The position numbers were made by a program, and so were the translations under genes. A DNA stretch of 64,000 nucleotides from Lysobacter avium (GTDB taxonomy: Bacteria > Pseudomonadota > Gammaproteobacteria > Xanthomonadales > Xanthomonadaceae): NCBI RefSeq assembly GCF_015209745.1, contig NZ_CP063657.1:310001-374000 (forward strand). The letters run 5' to 3'. Every line of letters starts with the position of its first letter. Positions within the stretch are counted from its first letter, which is position 1. Under the pieces are notes generated by a model. The model saw nothing but the letters and a program-made list of their open reading frames with translations, was not told where the DNA came from and searched no databases. This document shows, one piece after another, positions 8,651-16,936 of this stretch.

Positions 8651-9429
8651 ATCCGTGGTCGCAGCTCGCGATGATCTGGCTGCTGGCAGCGCTGGTGATG
8701 ACGCTGGGCTGGCTGTGGCAACGGGCGAAAAGCAATGCCGGCATCGTGGACGTGCTGTGGGCGGCGAGCGTGGGCGCGAGCGCGGTGGTTCTCGCGATCA
8801 CCGGCGGCGGCGCGGTCGGGACCCGGGTCGCGTTGGCGGTATTGGGAGGCGCATGGGGCGGCCGGCTCGCGCTGCACCTGTGGGGCCGGGTCCGCAGTGA
8901 GCCCGAGGACGGCCGTTACCGGTACCTGCGCGCGCACTGGAACGGAAGCCAGCTCAAGTTCTTCGCGTTCTTCCAGGGCCAGGCGTTATTGATCGTCCTG
9001 TTTGCCTTGCCGTTTGTCGCCGTTGCCGGCAACCCGCGGGTGTCGGTCCCTTGGCTGGTTGCGGCAGGCTCCGTCTGGATCGTGAGCGTCTCGGGCGAAT
9101 CGCTTGCAGACCGCCAGCTGGATCGCTTCCGCAAGCATCCCGGCAACCAGGGAAAGACCTGCCGGGACGGCCTGTGGCGCTACTCGCGCCACCCCAACTA
9201 CTTCTTCGAGTGGGTGCATTGGTTCGCCTATGTGTGCCTCGCCGTGGGCTCGCCGATCGATTGGCTGGCGTGGGCCGGGCCGGTCGTGATGTACGTGTTC
9301 CTGCGCTGGATCAGCGGCGTGCCGTACACCGAAAAACAGGCCTTGCGCAGTCGTGGCGAGGACTACCGCCACTACCAGCGCACCACCTCGATGCTCATTC
9401 CCTGGTTTCCCAGGAGGGACACAGCATGA
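8647..9429 (+). CDS. DUF1295 (steroid 5-alpha-reductase-like) integral membrane protein
   Basis: 260 residues with about six hydrophobic segments. The C-terminal half carries GLWRYSRHPNYFFEWVHW near 175-192, the signature of DUF1295 and the wider isoprenylcysteine methyltransferase/steroid reductase membrane fold. Its start overlaps the upstream cfa stop and its stop overlaps the next methyltransferase start (ATGA both times). Homologues are often found in cfa-type operons. Reduction of an acyl double bond is a reasonable guess from the fold but is not shown. Confidence 0.88.
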   Translation: MNPWSQLAMIWLLAALVMTLGWLWQRAKSNAGIVDVLWAASVGASAVVLAITGGGAVGTRVALAVLGGAWGGRLALHLWGRVRSEPEDGRYRYLRAHWNGSQLKFFAFFQGQALLIVLFALPFVAVAGNPRVSVPWLVAAGSVWIVSVSGESLADRQLDRFRKHPGNQGKTCRDGLWRYSRHPNYFFEWVHWFAYVCLAVGSPIDWLAWAGPVVMYVFLRWISGVPYTEKQALRSRGEDYRHYQRTTSMLIPWFPRRDTA

Positions 9430-10499
9430 ACGCCACCACTTCCGAGCTGGCCGTGGACCGTCCAGCCCCCGGCCTGCTGGGGCAGGCCGAACTGGGTCGG
9501 ATTCCCGATGGTGTGTTGCGCCTGGGTATCCGACGCCTGTGCGCGCAGCGATTGCGCGAGGAGCGCGAAGGAGGGGTTGCGGGCCAGGCCGCGCGCTACG
9601 CAGAGCGTATGGCCATGCTCAGGCACAGCCCGGTCGCCATCCATACCGAGGCCGCCAACGCCCAGCACTACGAGTTGCCGCCGGGCTTTTTTGAGCTTTG
9701 CCTGGGCAAGCGCCTGAAGTACTCCAGTTGCTACTACCCGCGCGGCGATGAATCCCTGGACGAGGCGGAGGAGGCGATGCTGGCGCTGTATTGCGAGCGC
9801 GCCGAGCTGGCCGACGGGCAGGACATCCTGGAGCTGGGCTGTGGCTGGGGATCGCTGACCCTGTGGATGGCCGAGCACTACCCGGCCGCACGCATCGTCG
9901 CCGTATCCAACTCGCATCAGCAGCGCGAGCATATCCTCGCGCGCTGCCGCGAACGCGGCCTCGCCAATGTGCAGGTGCGCACCTGCGATGTGAACCTTCT
10001 CGAGCTGGATGGCGCGGCCTTCGACCGCTGCGTGACCATCGAGATGTTCGAGCACATGCGCAACTACGAAACCTTGTTGGGCCGCATCGGTGATTGGCTG
10101 CGTCCGGGCGGCAAACTGTTCGTCCACATCTTCGCCCACCAGCACCTGATGTATCCGTTCGAGACGCACGGCGATGACAACTGGATGGGCCGGCACTTCT
10201 TCACCGGCGGGCTGATGCCGGCCGCCGACACGCTGCTGTGGTTCCAGTCCAGCCTGCGCATCGACCAGCGCTGGCATCTGGACGGCACCCATTACCAGCG
10301 CACCGCCAATCACTGGCTGGCCAACCAGGACGCGCAGCGCGACGCCGTGATGCGGGTGCTCACCCAGGCCTACGGCCAGCAAGGAGCGGCGCTGTGGTTC
10401 CAGCGCTGGCGCATGTTCTGGATGTCGTGCTCGGAGCTGTTCGGCTTCGACGATGGCCAGCAGTGGCTGGTTGCGCATTACCGCTTCGTGCGTCCCTGA
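9426..10499 (+). CDS. Cyclopropane-synthase-like SAM methyltransferase (second, shorter copy)
   Basis: 357 residues. It shows NAQHYELPPGFFELCLGKRL near 78-97, YSSCYYP, the SAM motif LELGCGWGSLTLWMAEHYP near 135-153, and FEHMRNYETLL near 207, placing it in the Cfa/coclaurine-N-methyltransferase-like branch. It is distinct from the longer enzyme two genes upstream, so the pair is not a simple recent duplication. It is the last gene of the tightly overlapping run that begins at 4222. Its substrate could be the same unsaturated lipid, a product of the first enzyme, or something unrelated. Confidence 0.88.
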   Translation: MNATTSELAVDRPAPGLLGQAELGRIPDGVLRLGIRRLCAQRLREEREGGVAGQAARYAERMAMLRHSPVAIHTEAANAQHYELPPGFFELCLGKRLKYSSCYYPRGDESLDEAEEAMLALYCERAELADGQDILELGCGWGSLTLWMAEHYPAARIVAVSNSHQQREHILARCRERGLANVQVRTCDVNLLELDGAAFDRCVTIEMFEHMRNYETLLGRIGDWLRPGGKLFVHIFAHQHLMYPFETHGDDNWMGRHFFTGGLMPAADTLLWFQSSLRIDQRWHLDGTHYQRTANHWLANQDAQRDAVMRVLTQAYGQQGAALWFQRWRMFWMSCSELFGFDDGQQWLVAHYRFVRP

Positions 10500-10740
10500 T
10501 CGCAATGCGGTCTGGGGCGTGCAACTTGTGTGGCCGATCAAGGCGCAATAACTGATCGCCTGCGCTGTGGGAGCGGGTGCGCGATCTCCGTTATCCGATG
10601 GACCGTGTGCAAAAGATGCCGCAGGACGGAACTCCCTGAACCACGCCCGCAGCAGTACGGCGAAGCGGCACCAATTGCCTTGCGTTGCACCGCCTCGACC
10701 CGCATTTGTGCACTGTTGAACCGTTTTCCAGGAGACCCGC

Positions 10741-11190
10741 ATGAGCCAGTACCGCAAAGACCCCGATGCCATCCAACAGCTGACGCTCGAGCAGTTCCGC
10801 GTCACCCAGCAATCGGGCACCGAAGCGCCCGGCAGCGGCGAGTACCTCCACCACAACGCGCCCGGCATCTATGTGGATGTCGTGTCCGGTGAGCCGCTGT
10901 TCGCGTCGGCGGACAAGTTCGACGCGGCCTGCGGCTGGCCCAGCTTCACCAAGCCGATCGAACCGGCCCACGTCAGCGAGGTGCGCGACACCAGCCATGG
11001 CATGGTCCGGGTCGAGGTGCGCTCCACCCACGGCGACAGCCATCTGGGTCACGTGTTCCCCGATGGGCCACCGGATCGCGGCGGGCTGCGGTATTGCATC
11101 AACTCGGCCTCGCTGCGCTTCATTCCGCGCGACCAGATGCAGGCCCAGGGGTACGGCGACTACCTCGACCAGGTGGAGGGCGGGCGATGA
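10741..11190 (+). CDS. msrB: Peptide methionine-R-sulfoxide reductase MsrB
   Basis: Reduces the R-epimer of methionine sulfoxide in oxidised proteins; 149 residues. Catalytic Cys119 sits in [12 protein letters not shown] and a candidate resolving Cys64 in [13 protein letters not shown], with [15 protein letters not shown] before it. The CxxC pairs that bind zinc in many MsrBs are absent ([11 protein letters not shown] replaces them), so this is the zinc-free form. An AGGAG site at 10731-10735 lies six bases before the ATG. The 241 bases upstream of this gene hold no gene I can support. Its stop overlaps msrA. Confidence 0.95.
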   Translation: MSQYRKDPDAIQQLTLEQFRVTQQSGTEAPGSGEYLHHNAPGIYVDVVSGEPLFASADKFDAACGWPSFTKPIEPAHVSEVRDTSHGMVRVEVRSTHGDSHLGHVFPDGPPDRGGLRYCINSASLRFIPRDQMQAQGYGDYLDQVEGGR

Positions 11191-11726
11191 GCACGGAACG
11201 CGCAGTACTCGCCGGCGGCTGCTTCTGGGGCATGCAGGACCTGATCCGCCGCCAGGAAGGCGTGGTGTCCACGCGTGTGGGCTACACCGGCGGCGAGATA
11301 GCCAACGCCACCTATCGCAACCATGGCAACCACGCCGAGGCCATCGAGATCGTGTTCGACCCGGCGCGGACCAGCTACCGCAAACTGCTGGAGTTCTTCT
11401 TCCAGATCCACGACCCCTCGACGGTGGACCGGCAGGGCAACGACCGGGGCGCGTCCTACCGCTCGGCGATCTTCACCACCTCCGACGAGCAGCGCCGGGT
11501 CGCGCTGGACACCATCGCCGATGTCGACGCATCAGGCCTGTGGCCGGGGAAAGTCGTTACCGAAGTCGTGCCTGCCGGTGATTTCTGGGAGGCCGAACCC
11601 GAGCACCAGGATTACCTGGAGCGCATTCCGCATGGATATACCTGCCACTTCATCCGCCCGGGCTGGACGCTGCCGCGGCGCGGGTCTGCGGGCGGAAGCG
11701 ACGCCGGGCCCACGCAGCAGACTTGA
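11187..11726 (+). CDS. msrA: Peptide methionine-S-sulfoxide reductase MsrA
   Basis: Reduces the S-epimer of methionine sulfoxide, complementing MsrB. 179 residues with catalytic Cys12 in [27 protein letters not shown] near 32-51 and [20 protein letters not shown] near 75-94, all family hallmarks. The ATGA overlap with msrB gives coupled production of both stereospecific repair enzymes. No resolving-cysteine tail is seen, so recycling probably relies on internal cysteines or thioredoxin directly. Location beside the SigE-type lipid operon fits an oxidative-damage repair role. Confidence 0.96.
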   Translation: MSTERAVLAGGCFWGMQDLIRRQEGVVSTRVGYTGGEIANATYRNHGNHAEAIEIVFDPARTSYRKLLEFFFQIHDPSTVDRQGNDRGASYRSAIFTTSDEQRRVALDTIADVDASGLWPGKVVTEVVPAGDFWEAEPEHQDYLERIPHGYTCHFIRPGWTLPRRGSAGGSDAGPTQQT

Positions 11727-11797
11727 AACCCGTCGCAACGGACCTACGTTGGCAATGGGGCCCAGTTCACGCCCCGAAGCAGACAAAGGAGACAGTC

Positions 11798-12280
11798 ATG
11801 AGCAAGATCGTGCGTAATCCGCAATGGTCCGGCGATGGCAGCAGCCAGGACCCTTTGCGACAGCTGGTTGATCGAATCTTCGATGGGGCGTTTTCCTCGT
11901 CGACGGCGACGGACGAATCCTCGGTGGTCACCAGCCGCTGGACTCCGCGGGTGGATATCAAGGAAGAGGCGGATCGTTTCGTGCTTTACGCCGATATCCC
12001 CGGCGTCGACCCGGCTGAAATCGAAGTCCAGATGGACAAGGGGATGTTGACGATCAAGGGTGAACGCAGCAGCGATAACGTCCAGGAGAGCGAGAAATTT
12101 TCCCGCGTTGAACGCCGTTATGGCGCATTCCACCGGCGTTTCGCGCTGCCTGACAGTGCCGACCCCGAAGCGATTTCCGCCCACGGTGAAAACGGCGTAC
12201 TGGAAATCAGTATCCCCAAACGTCCGGAAACCACGCCGCGCCGAATCCAGGTGGGTGCGCGTAAAACCGGTGACGCCTGA
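11798..12280 (+). CDS. Hsp20/alpha-crystallin small heat-shock protein
   Basis: ATP-independent holdase, 160 residues. The alpha-crystallin domain spans about 46-150, with VDIKEEADRFVLYADIPGVD, then MDKGMLTIKGERS and the terminal-strand motif NGVLEISIPKRPE. The C-terminal tail lacks a clear IxI/V anchor beyond RRIQVG. The ATG follows an AAAGGAG-like site at 11785-11791. It lies 71 bases after msrA in the same direction, so it may be co-transcribed or have its own promoter; no convincing sigma-32 promoter is visible. Confidence 0.95.
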   Translation: MSKIVRNPQWSGDGSSQDPLRQLVDRIFDGAFSSSTATDESSVVTSRWTPRVDIKEEADRFVLYADIPGVDPAEIEVQMDKGMLTIKGERSSDNVQESEKFSRVERRYGAFHRRFALPDSADPEAISAHGENGVLEISIPKRPETTPRRIQVGARKTGDA

Positions 12281-12290
12281 TCGGATGCCC

Positions 12291-12319
12291 GGCGGCGGCC
12301 TTTGTATCGGACCGCCGCC
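12291..12319. other. GC hairpin between converging hsp20 and lipoprotein genes
   Basis: GGCGGCGG at 12291-12298 pairs with CCGCCGCC at 12312-12319 across a 13-base loop. It lies between two converging genes and could stop transcription, but there is no run of T after it on either strand. Confidence 0.3.
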
Positions 12320-12349
12320 GCTTCCATTGGGCCGGCACTAACTTGGGCG

Positions 12350-12727
12350 CTATCGTTCCGGCCCGTCACAAGCCTTACCCGCGGGGGCGTCCTCCGCACT
12401 GACGCACAGGTCGAATCCTGTCAGACCGGCGATCTGCCTGCTGTCACCGCGGGCGACTGTAAAGCGCTCGATCGGGTCGGATTCACAGCTGCCCGACGGG
12501 GTCTGATCCGGACCGGAAGTCGGCGCACAACCGTGCGCATATACGCTGTAGTGGCACGAACCGCTGGCGCTGCGCAGGCATTCGAAACGGGCGACGCCCG
12601 CCTGCGTTGTGGCCTGACTGTAGAGGGTGTCGGTGCCGTCCACGGTGGTGCGGGTGACGTAGCTGCTGCCGCCGATGTCGCAGCCGAACAGCGACAGCAC
12701 GAAATAGATCAGGGCCAGGAACTTCAT
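12350..12727 (-). CDS. Small predicted lipoprotein of unknown function
   Basis: 125 residues starting MKFLALIYFVLSLFGCDIGG. The short hydrophobic leader ending LFGC looks like a lipoprotein signal, so the mature protein would be membrane-anchored from Cys16. The remainder has several further cysteines (ECLRSASGSCHYSVYAHGC and beyond), suggesting a small disulfide-bonded periplasmic domain. A GAGG ribosome site precedes the ATG by six bases. It lies 79 bases downstream of the LytTR response regulator on the same strand and may share its transcript. I do not recognise the family. Confidence 0.7.
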   Translation of the reverse strand: MKFLALIYFVLSLFGCDIGGSSYVTRTTVDGTDTLYSQATTQAGVARFECLRSASGSCHYSVYAHGCAPTSGPDQTPSGSCESDPIERFTVARGDSRQIAGLTGFDLCVSAEDAPAGKACDGPER

Positions 12728-12806
12728 GGGTCACCTCGCGCAAGCGTGGATGGGTGGGCCGGATGCCGGAGTGCCTTCTGCACGCGGTAGCGTCGTCCGG
12801 CGGCGA

Positions 12807-13583
12807 TTACATGTGCCGGAACAGGGTCATGAAAGGCGCGCTGACAGCCAGGGTTTCCGGCCGCGTCTTCAGGCGCACGGTGCCGCGGCCGCTGTCGTCT
12901 CGGACGACGCCGGCGATGGCGCGCAGGTTGACGATGGTGGAGCGGTGGATCTGCTTGAACGTGTCCGGGTCGACCACCGTCAGCAGCTCCTTGATCGGAG
13001 TGCGCAGCAGCGCCTCGCCCTCGGCGGTCATCACCGTGGTGTACTTGTTGTCGGCGCGGAAATAGGCGACGTCCTCAACCAGGATCAGCCGGGTTTCGCG
13101 GCCGGCGCTGGCGGTGATCCAGGTCAACGGCGGCGGCGCATCGACGGCGCGGGCGACGGGCGCGAGCCGTTGCAACAGGGTGGCCAAAGTGGCCGCGTCG
13201 TTGTTGCCGCTGCGCGCCTGCAAGCGCTGCACCGTGGCCGCCAAGCGTTCGGCGGTGATCGGCTTGAGCAGGTAGTCGACCGCGCCGCGCTCGAAGGCAT
13301 CGATGGCGTACTGGTCGTAGGCGGTGACAAACACGATTTGCGTGCGCGGGCTGACTTCGGCCGCAGCCGTCGCGACTTCAAGGCCGGTCAGCCCGGGCAT
13401 GCGGATGTCGAGGAAGGCGACGTCCGGACGGTGTTCGGCCATCGCCTCCAGCGCGCTCGCACCGTCCTCGCACTCGGCAAGGATGTGCAGCTCCGGCCAG
13501 GCCTGCGCCAGACGCTCAACCAGGGCCTGGCGCAGCAAGGCTTCGTCCTCGGCGATGATGCAGGTGGTGACGGGCTCAGTCAT
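12807..13583 (-). CDS. LytTR-family response regulator (AlgR/LytR type)
   Basis: 258-residue DNA-binding response regulator. The receiver domain at 5-120 has the acidic pocket Glu12/Asp13 and phosphoacceptor Asp59 in VAFLDIRMPG. A LytTR domain at about 150-258 includes AYFRADNKYTTVMTAEGEAL and FKQIHRSTIVNLRAI. AGGAGG lies six bases before the ATG. Its start overlaps the end of the sensor kinase gene by 8 bases, so the two form one coupled system. Targets are unknown; the adjacent lipoprotein and DUF genes are candidates only by position. Confidence 0.95.
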   Translation of the reverse strand: MTEPVTTCIIAEDEALLRQALVERLAQAWPELHILAECEDGASALEAMAEHRPDVAFLDIRMPGLTGLEVATAAAEVSPRTQIVFVTAYDQYAIDAFERGAVDYLLKPITAERLAATVQRLQARSGNNDAATLATLLQRLAPVARAVDAPPPLTWITASAGRETRLILVEDVAYFRADNKYTTVMTAEGEALLRTPIKELLTVVDPDTFKQIHRSTIVNLRAIAGVVRDDSGRGTVRLKTRPETLAVSAPFMTLFRHM

Positions 13584-14829
13584 GGCGGGCCTCCTGGACG
13601 ATCGTGGCGGGCACGGTGATCGTCGCGGCCACGCCGGCGGGGAAGTTGGCGACCACCGCCAGGGCGGCGTCGCTGCCGTAGACCAGGCGCAGGCGTTCGC
13701 GCACGTTCTTCAGTCCGATGCCGGTGCCGCTGGTGCGGCTGTTGAAGCCCTCGCCATCGTCGGCGACGGTCACCGCGACGACACCATCGCTGCGCCGCGC
13801 GCGGATCCATACCGTGCCGCCGCCGGTACGTGGCTCCAGGCCGTGCTTGATCGCGTTCTCGACCAGCGTCTGCAGCATCATTGGCGGCAGCGCGGTGGCG
13901 CGCAGGTTCTCCGGCAGGTCGACCTGCACCGACAGGCGCGGTCCCATGCGGATCTTGAGGATCTCCAGGTAGGCCAGCGCGCGTTCCAGTTCCTCACCCA
14001 GGGTGGACAACTCGTTTTGCGTGCGTGGCAGCGAGTGGCGCAGGTACTGGATGAGGTGACCGAGCATCTCGTCGGCGCGCGCCGGGTCGCTGCGGGTCAG
14101 CAACTGCGCGCTGGCCAGGGTGTTGTAGAGGAAGTGCGGTTCGACCTGCGCGTGCAGCAGGCTCAGCTTGGCGACGGTGAGCTCCTTCTCGGTGGCCGTC
14201 TGCGCTGCATCCGCGCGCTCGTTGCGGCGGCGTTCGGCAACCCGCCGGGTGATCGCCCGTGTGATCGCCTCCGCGTTCTCGAAGTTGGTCGCGTCGTCGA
14301 ACAGGAACCAGTCGCTCCATGCCAGTGTCTCGGGCTCGCAGATCAGGGTGAGACTGCCGGTATCGCCACCGGGGGTGACCGTGGCCAGGATCTGGTTGCG
14401 CGGTGCGCCGAACCACAGCATCGGGTTCCAGCGACCCAGCGGACGATCCAGGTACGCCTCGGGTCGTCCCGCGGTGGCCCGTATCTGCAGGCTGTCGCGT
14501 GCGCTCTCCACTTCAACGATGCGGGGCAGTTCGCGGATGGCGGCATCGACCAGATCAAACGCCTCGCCGGCCTCGAACGGAATCTCGACCTGGCGGCGGT
14601 GACGGTTACCCAGCGTGGTCCGGTCGATGCGGTCGGCGATCAGGCGCACCCGGCCGACGTGCGAGAGCGCGCCGATCACCACCAGTGCCATGACGATCAT
14701 GCCGGCGACCGTGATCGGCCATTCCAGGCGCCCGATCAACGGCAGTTCCGACCACAGCCCCGCGAACAGCAGGATGGCCAGCAGCCACGCCAGGGCGATA
14801 CGGATGACGAAGAACAGGCCCTTGATCAC
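13576..14829 (-). CDS. LytS/AlgZ-type sensor histidine kinase
   Basis: 417 residues if translation starts at GTG 14829 (VIKGLFFVIRIALAWLL). Two to three N-terminal membrane segments lie within residues 1-60. The kinase core holds QVEPHFLYNTLASAQLL near 231-247 (phospho-accepting His), typical of the HisKA_6 family paired with LytTR regulators, and a C-terminal ATPase domain with LVENAIKHGLEPR and TGIGLKNVRERLRL. The frame stays open far upstream but without recognisable sequence. No periplasmic sensor domain is evident, so the stimulus is probably intramembrane or cytoplasmic. Confidence 0.9.
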   Translation of the reverse strand: MIKGLFFVIRIALAWLLAILLFAGLWSELPLIGRLEWPITVAGMIVMALVVIGALSHVGRVRLIADRIDRTTLGNRHRRQVEIPFEAGEAFDLVDAAIRELPRIVEVESARDSLQIRATAGRPEAYLDRPLGRWNPMLWFGAPRNQILATVTPGGDTGSLTLICEPETLAWSDWFLFDDATNFENAEAITRAITRRVAERRRNERADAAQTATEKELTVAKLSLLHAQVEPHFLYNTLASAQLLTRSDPARADEMLGHLIQYLRHSLPRTQNELSTLGEELERALAYLEILKIRMGPRLSVQVDLPENLRATALPPMMLQTLVENAIKHGLEPRTGGGTVWIRARRSDGVVAVTVADDGEGFNSRTSGTGIGLKNVRERLRLVYGSDAALAVVANFPAGVAATITVPATIVQEARHD

Positions 14830-14987
14830 GAAGAGGTTCCGACGGCTGGGGATTTCCGTGGAGCATAGTGACCCCGCCGGCGCAGCGGAGTGCCGCTGCG
14901 ACCAAGCCGAGATTGTCGCGACGGAACCGCGGGATAGGCGGATGAAGCGACCCGCGGCGCCCGCGTTTGCAGCGCAGGTGCGTCCTC

Positions 14988-15251
14988 TCAGCGCACGACC
15001 ACCGTGGTCGCCTTGTTGGCCACGATGTAGTGCTGCAGGTCCTCGACCTCGCGCAGCTTGCCGATCGCGCGCTGGGCGAACTTGCGCGTGGTGATGCGCA
15101 CGTGGCAATTCAGGAACGGCGCGTCCGGATCCTTGCCCTTGGACGAATACACCACGCGGCCGTCGCGGTCCCAGCCCAGCACCAGGCGCTGCTGCTGGTT
15201 GCTGGTCTGGTAGATCCAGCCCTTGTGGATATCGCTTTCGGCCATCGCCAT
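14988..15251 (-). CDS. Conserved-looking small protein of unknown function
   Basis: 87 residues from ATG 15251 (MAMAESDIHKGWIYQ); an in-frame ATG at 15308 would add 19 residues but has no ribosome site. The composition is that of a real soluble protein (LVLGWDRDGRVVYSSKGKD, then CHVRITTRKFAQRAIGKLRE) with alternating charged and hydrophobic residues. It lies upstream of the LytTR kinase on the same strand, separated by about 160 bases that contain no gene. I do not recognise a domain and give no function. Confidence 0.6.
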   Translation of the reverse strand: MAMAESDIHKGWIYQTSNQQQRLVLGWDRDGRVVYSSKGKDPDAPFLNCHVRITTRKFAQRAIGKLREVEDLQHYIVANKATTVVVR

Positions 15252-15421
15252 GGTGTTGGTCCCGATCATCAAGGTCGCGTCGGCGAATGCGTCGCGTGCA
15301 GCAAACATGATGACAGCGCGCCCGTAGCGGTTCCAACATTGCGGGCGCCAACGCGAACAATGGCATGCTCAACGGATCGCCGATTATTGCCTTCGGCCTG
15401 CGCTGATTCCGAGAGCCCCCC

Positions 15422-16834
15422 ATGACGACACGTGCCGCCCGCCTGGACGAGCAACTGCAACGGATGCGTGCCGCCCACGCCGAGGATCCGATGCCGTCGT
15501 GGCCGGTACGCGCGGCGCGCCTGCGTACGCTGCGGACGATGCTGACCGAGCAACGCGAGGCATTTTCCAGGGCCATCTCCGCAGACTTCGGTCAGCGCCC
15601 GGCGGAAGAGACAGACCTGCTGGAACTGTTCCCCAGCCTGTCGGGGGTCCGCCACGCCCTGCGCCATGGGCGGCGCTGGATGCGGCCACGCAAGCGCCTG
15701 GCCGGGCTGGCGTTCCTGCCCGGGCGCACCGAATTGCGTCCGCAGCCGCTGGGGGTGGTCGGCATCATCGTGCCGTGGAACTACCCGCTCTACCTCGCCA
15801 TCGGGCCGCTGGTGGACGCGCTGGCCGCGGGCAACCGCGTAATGCTGAAAATGAGCGAGTTCACGCCGCGCTTCTCCGCCTTGCTGGCCGCGCAGGTCGC
15901 CCGCTATTTCCAGCCCGACGAGGTCGCGGTCGTGACCGGCGGCGTCGAGGTGGCCGAGGCGTTTTCCGCGCTGCCCTTCGACCACCTGCTGTTTACCGGA
16001 TCGACCGCAGTCGGCCACCACGTGATGCGCGCCGCCGCCGCCAACCTGACGCCGGTGACCCTGGAACTGGGCGGCAAGTCGCCGGCGATCATCGGCCCGG
16101 GGGCCCGCTTCGAGGACGCGGTCGAGCGCATCGTGTTCGGCAAGATGGTGAATGCGGGCCAGACCTGCATCGCGCCGGATTACGTGCTGTTGCCGCGCGC
16201 ACGGGTCAACGAGTTCATCGGCGTGGCCTGCTCGGTGATGGCGCGGATGTATCCCGGGCTGGAGCGTAATACCCAGTACGCCAGCATCATTTCGGACCGC
16301 CAGTACCAGCGTTTGGTCGCGTTGCGCGACGACGCCGTGGCGGCCGGCGCACGCGAACACCCGCTGGGCGACACGCCAGCCGATCCGGTGCGCCGGCTGC
16401 TTCCGCCGCTATTGCTGAGTGGCGTCAGCGACGCGATGGAGGTGATGCGCGAGGAGATCTTCGGGCCGCTGCTGCCGCTGGTGCCCTACGACAGCTTCGA
16501 GGAGGCGATTGCCTACGTGACCGCGCGGCCGCATCCGCTGGCGCTGTACGTGTTCGACGAGGATTCGCAGCGCATTGATGCGGTGCTGGCCAAGACCCAG
16601 GCCGGTGGGGTGACCGTCAACGACACGCTGTTTCATATCGCCCAGCATGGCCTGCCGTTCGGCGGGGTGGGTCCGTCGGGTATGGGCAGCTACCACGGGG
16701 AAGCGGGGTTTCAGCGCTTCTCGCACATGAAATCGATCTTCCGCCAGTCGCGTTTCACCGCGGTGGGCCTGCTCAACCCGCCCTACGGCGCGCGTTTCCG
16801 CCGGATGCTGGACCTGCTGCTCAAGCGCGGCTGA
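15422..16834 (+). CDS. calB: NAD(P)-dependent aldehyde dehydrogenase, coniferyl aldehyde dehydrogenase type
   Basis: 470 residues. Oxidises an aldehyde to the acid. The catalytic residues are recognisable: Glu in LELGGKSPAIIGP near 215 and the nucleophilic Cys in NAGQTCIAPDYVLLP near 249. PLGVVGIIVPWNYPLYLAIG near 116-135 is the cofactor region, and the QTCIAPDY variant is typical of the coniferyl-aldehyde dehydrogenase branch. The C-terminus GMGSYHGEAGFQRFSHMKSI is also typical. The symbol reflects that branch; aliphatic or other aromatic aldehydes could equally be the substrate. It stands alone, 102 bases before the SDR gene. Confidence 0.85.
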   Translation: MTTRAARLDEQLQRMRAAHAEDPMPSWPVRAARLRTLRTMLTEQREAFSRAISADFGQRPAEETDLLELFPSLSGVRHALRHGRRWMRPRKRLAGLAFLPGRTELRPQPLGVVGIIVPWNYPLYLAIGPLVDALAAGNRVMLKMSEFTPRFSALLAAQVARYFQPDEVAVVTGGVEVAEAFSALPFDHLLFTGSTAVGHHVMRAAAANLTPVTLELGGKSPAIIGPGARFEDAVERIVFGKMVNAGQTCIAPDYVLLPRARVNEFIGVACSVMARMYPGLERNTQYASIISDRQYQRLVALRDDAVAAGAREHPLGDTPADPVRRLLPPLLLSGVSDAMEVMREEIFGPLLPLVPYDSFEEAIAYVTARPHPLALYVFDEDSQRIDAVLAKTQAGGVTVNDTLFHIAQHGLPFGGVGPSGMGSYHGEAGFQRFSHMKSIFRQSRFTAVGLLNPPYGARFRRMLDLLLKRG

Positions 16835-16936
16835 ATAAGCGCAGGAGTCCTCGCGACCAGCACCGACGGCCCCGCGCTGCTTGATTGTCGGCGCTGACGG
16901 CGCCATAGAAAGAAGAACCCCTTCACGGAGTCGACC

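Noticed and set aside
10563..10588. TGTGGGAGCGGGTGCGCGAT as a remnant of a GTGGGAGC-type palindromic intergenic repeat
   Set aside because: Only one imperfect copy is seen in the window, and the second half of the palindrome is too degraded to support a repeat call.
11722..11760. CTTGAAA before hsp20 as a sigma-32 -35 element
   Set aside because: No CCCATNT-like -10 at suitable distance; the nearby CCCCAT is on the other strand, so I do not claim a heat-shock promoter.
13324..14868. A 514-codon plus-strand frame opposite the LytTR system
   Set aside because: The minus strand gives a clear response regulator and histidine kinase; the plus frame has no domain-like sequence.
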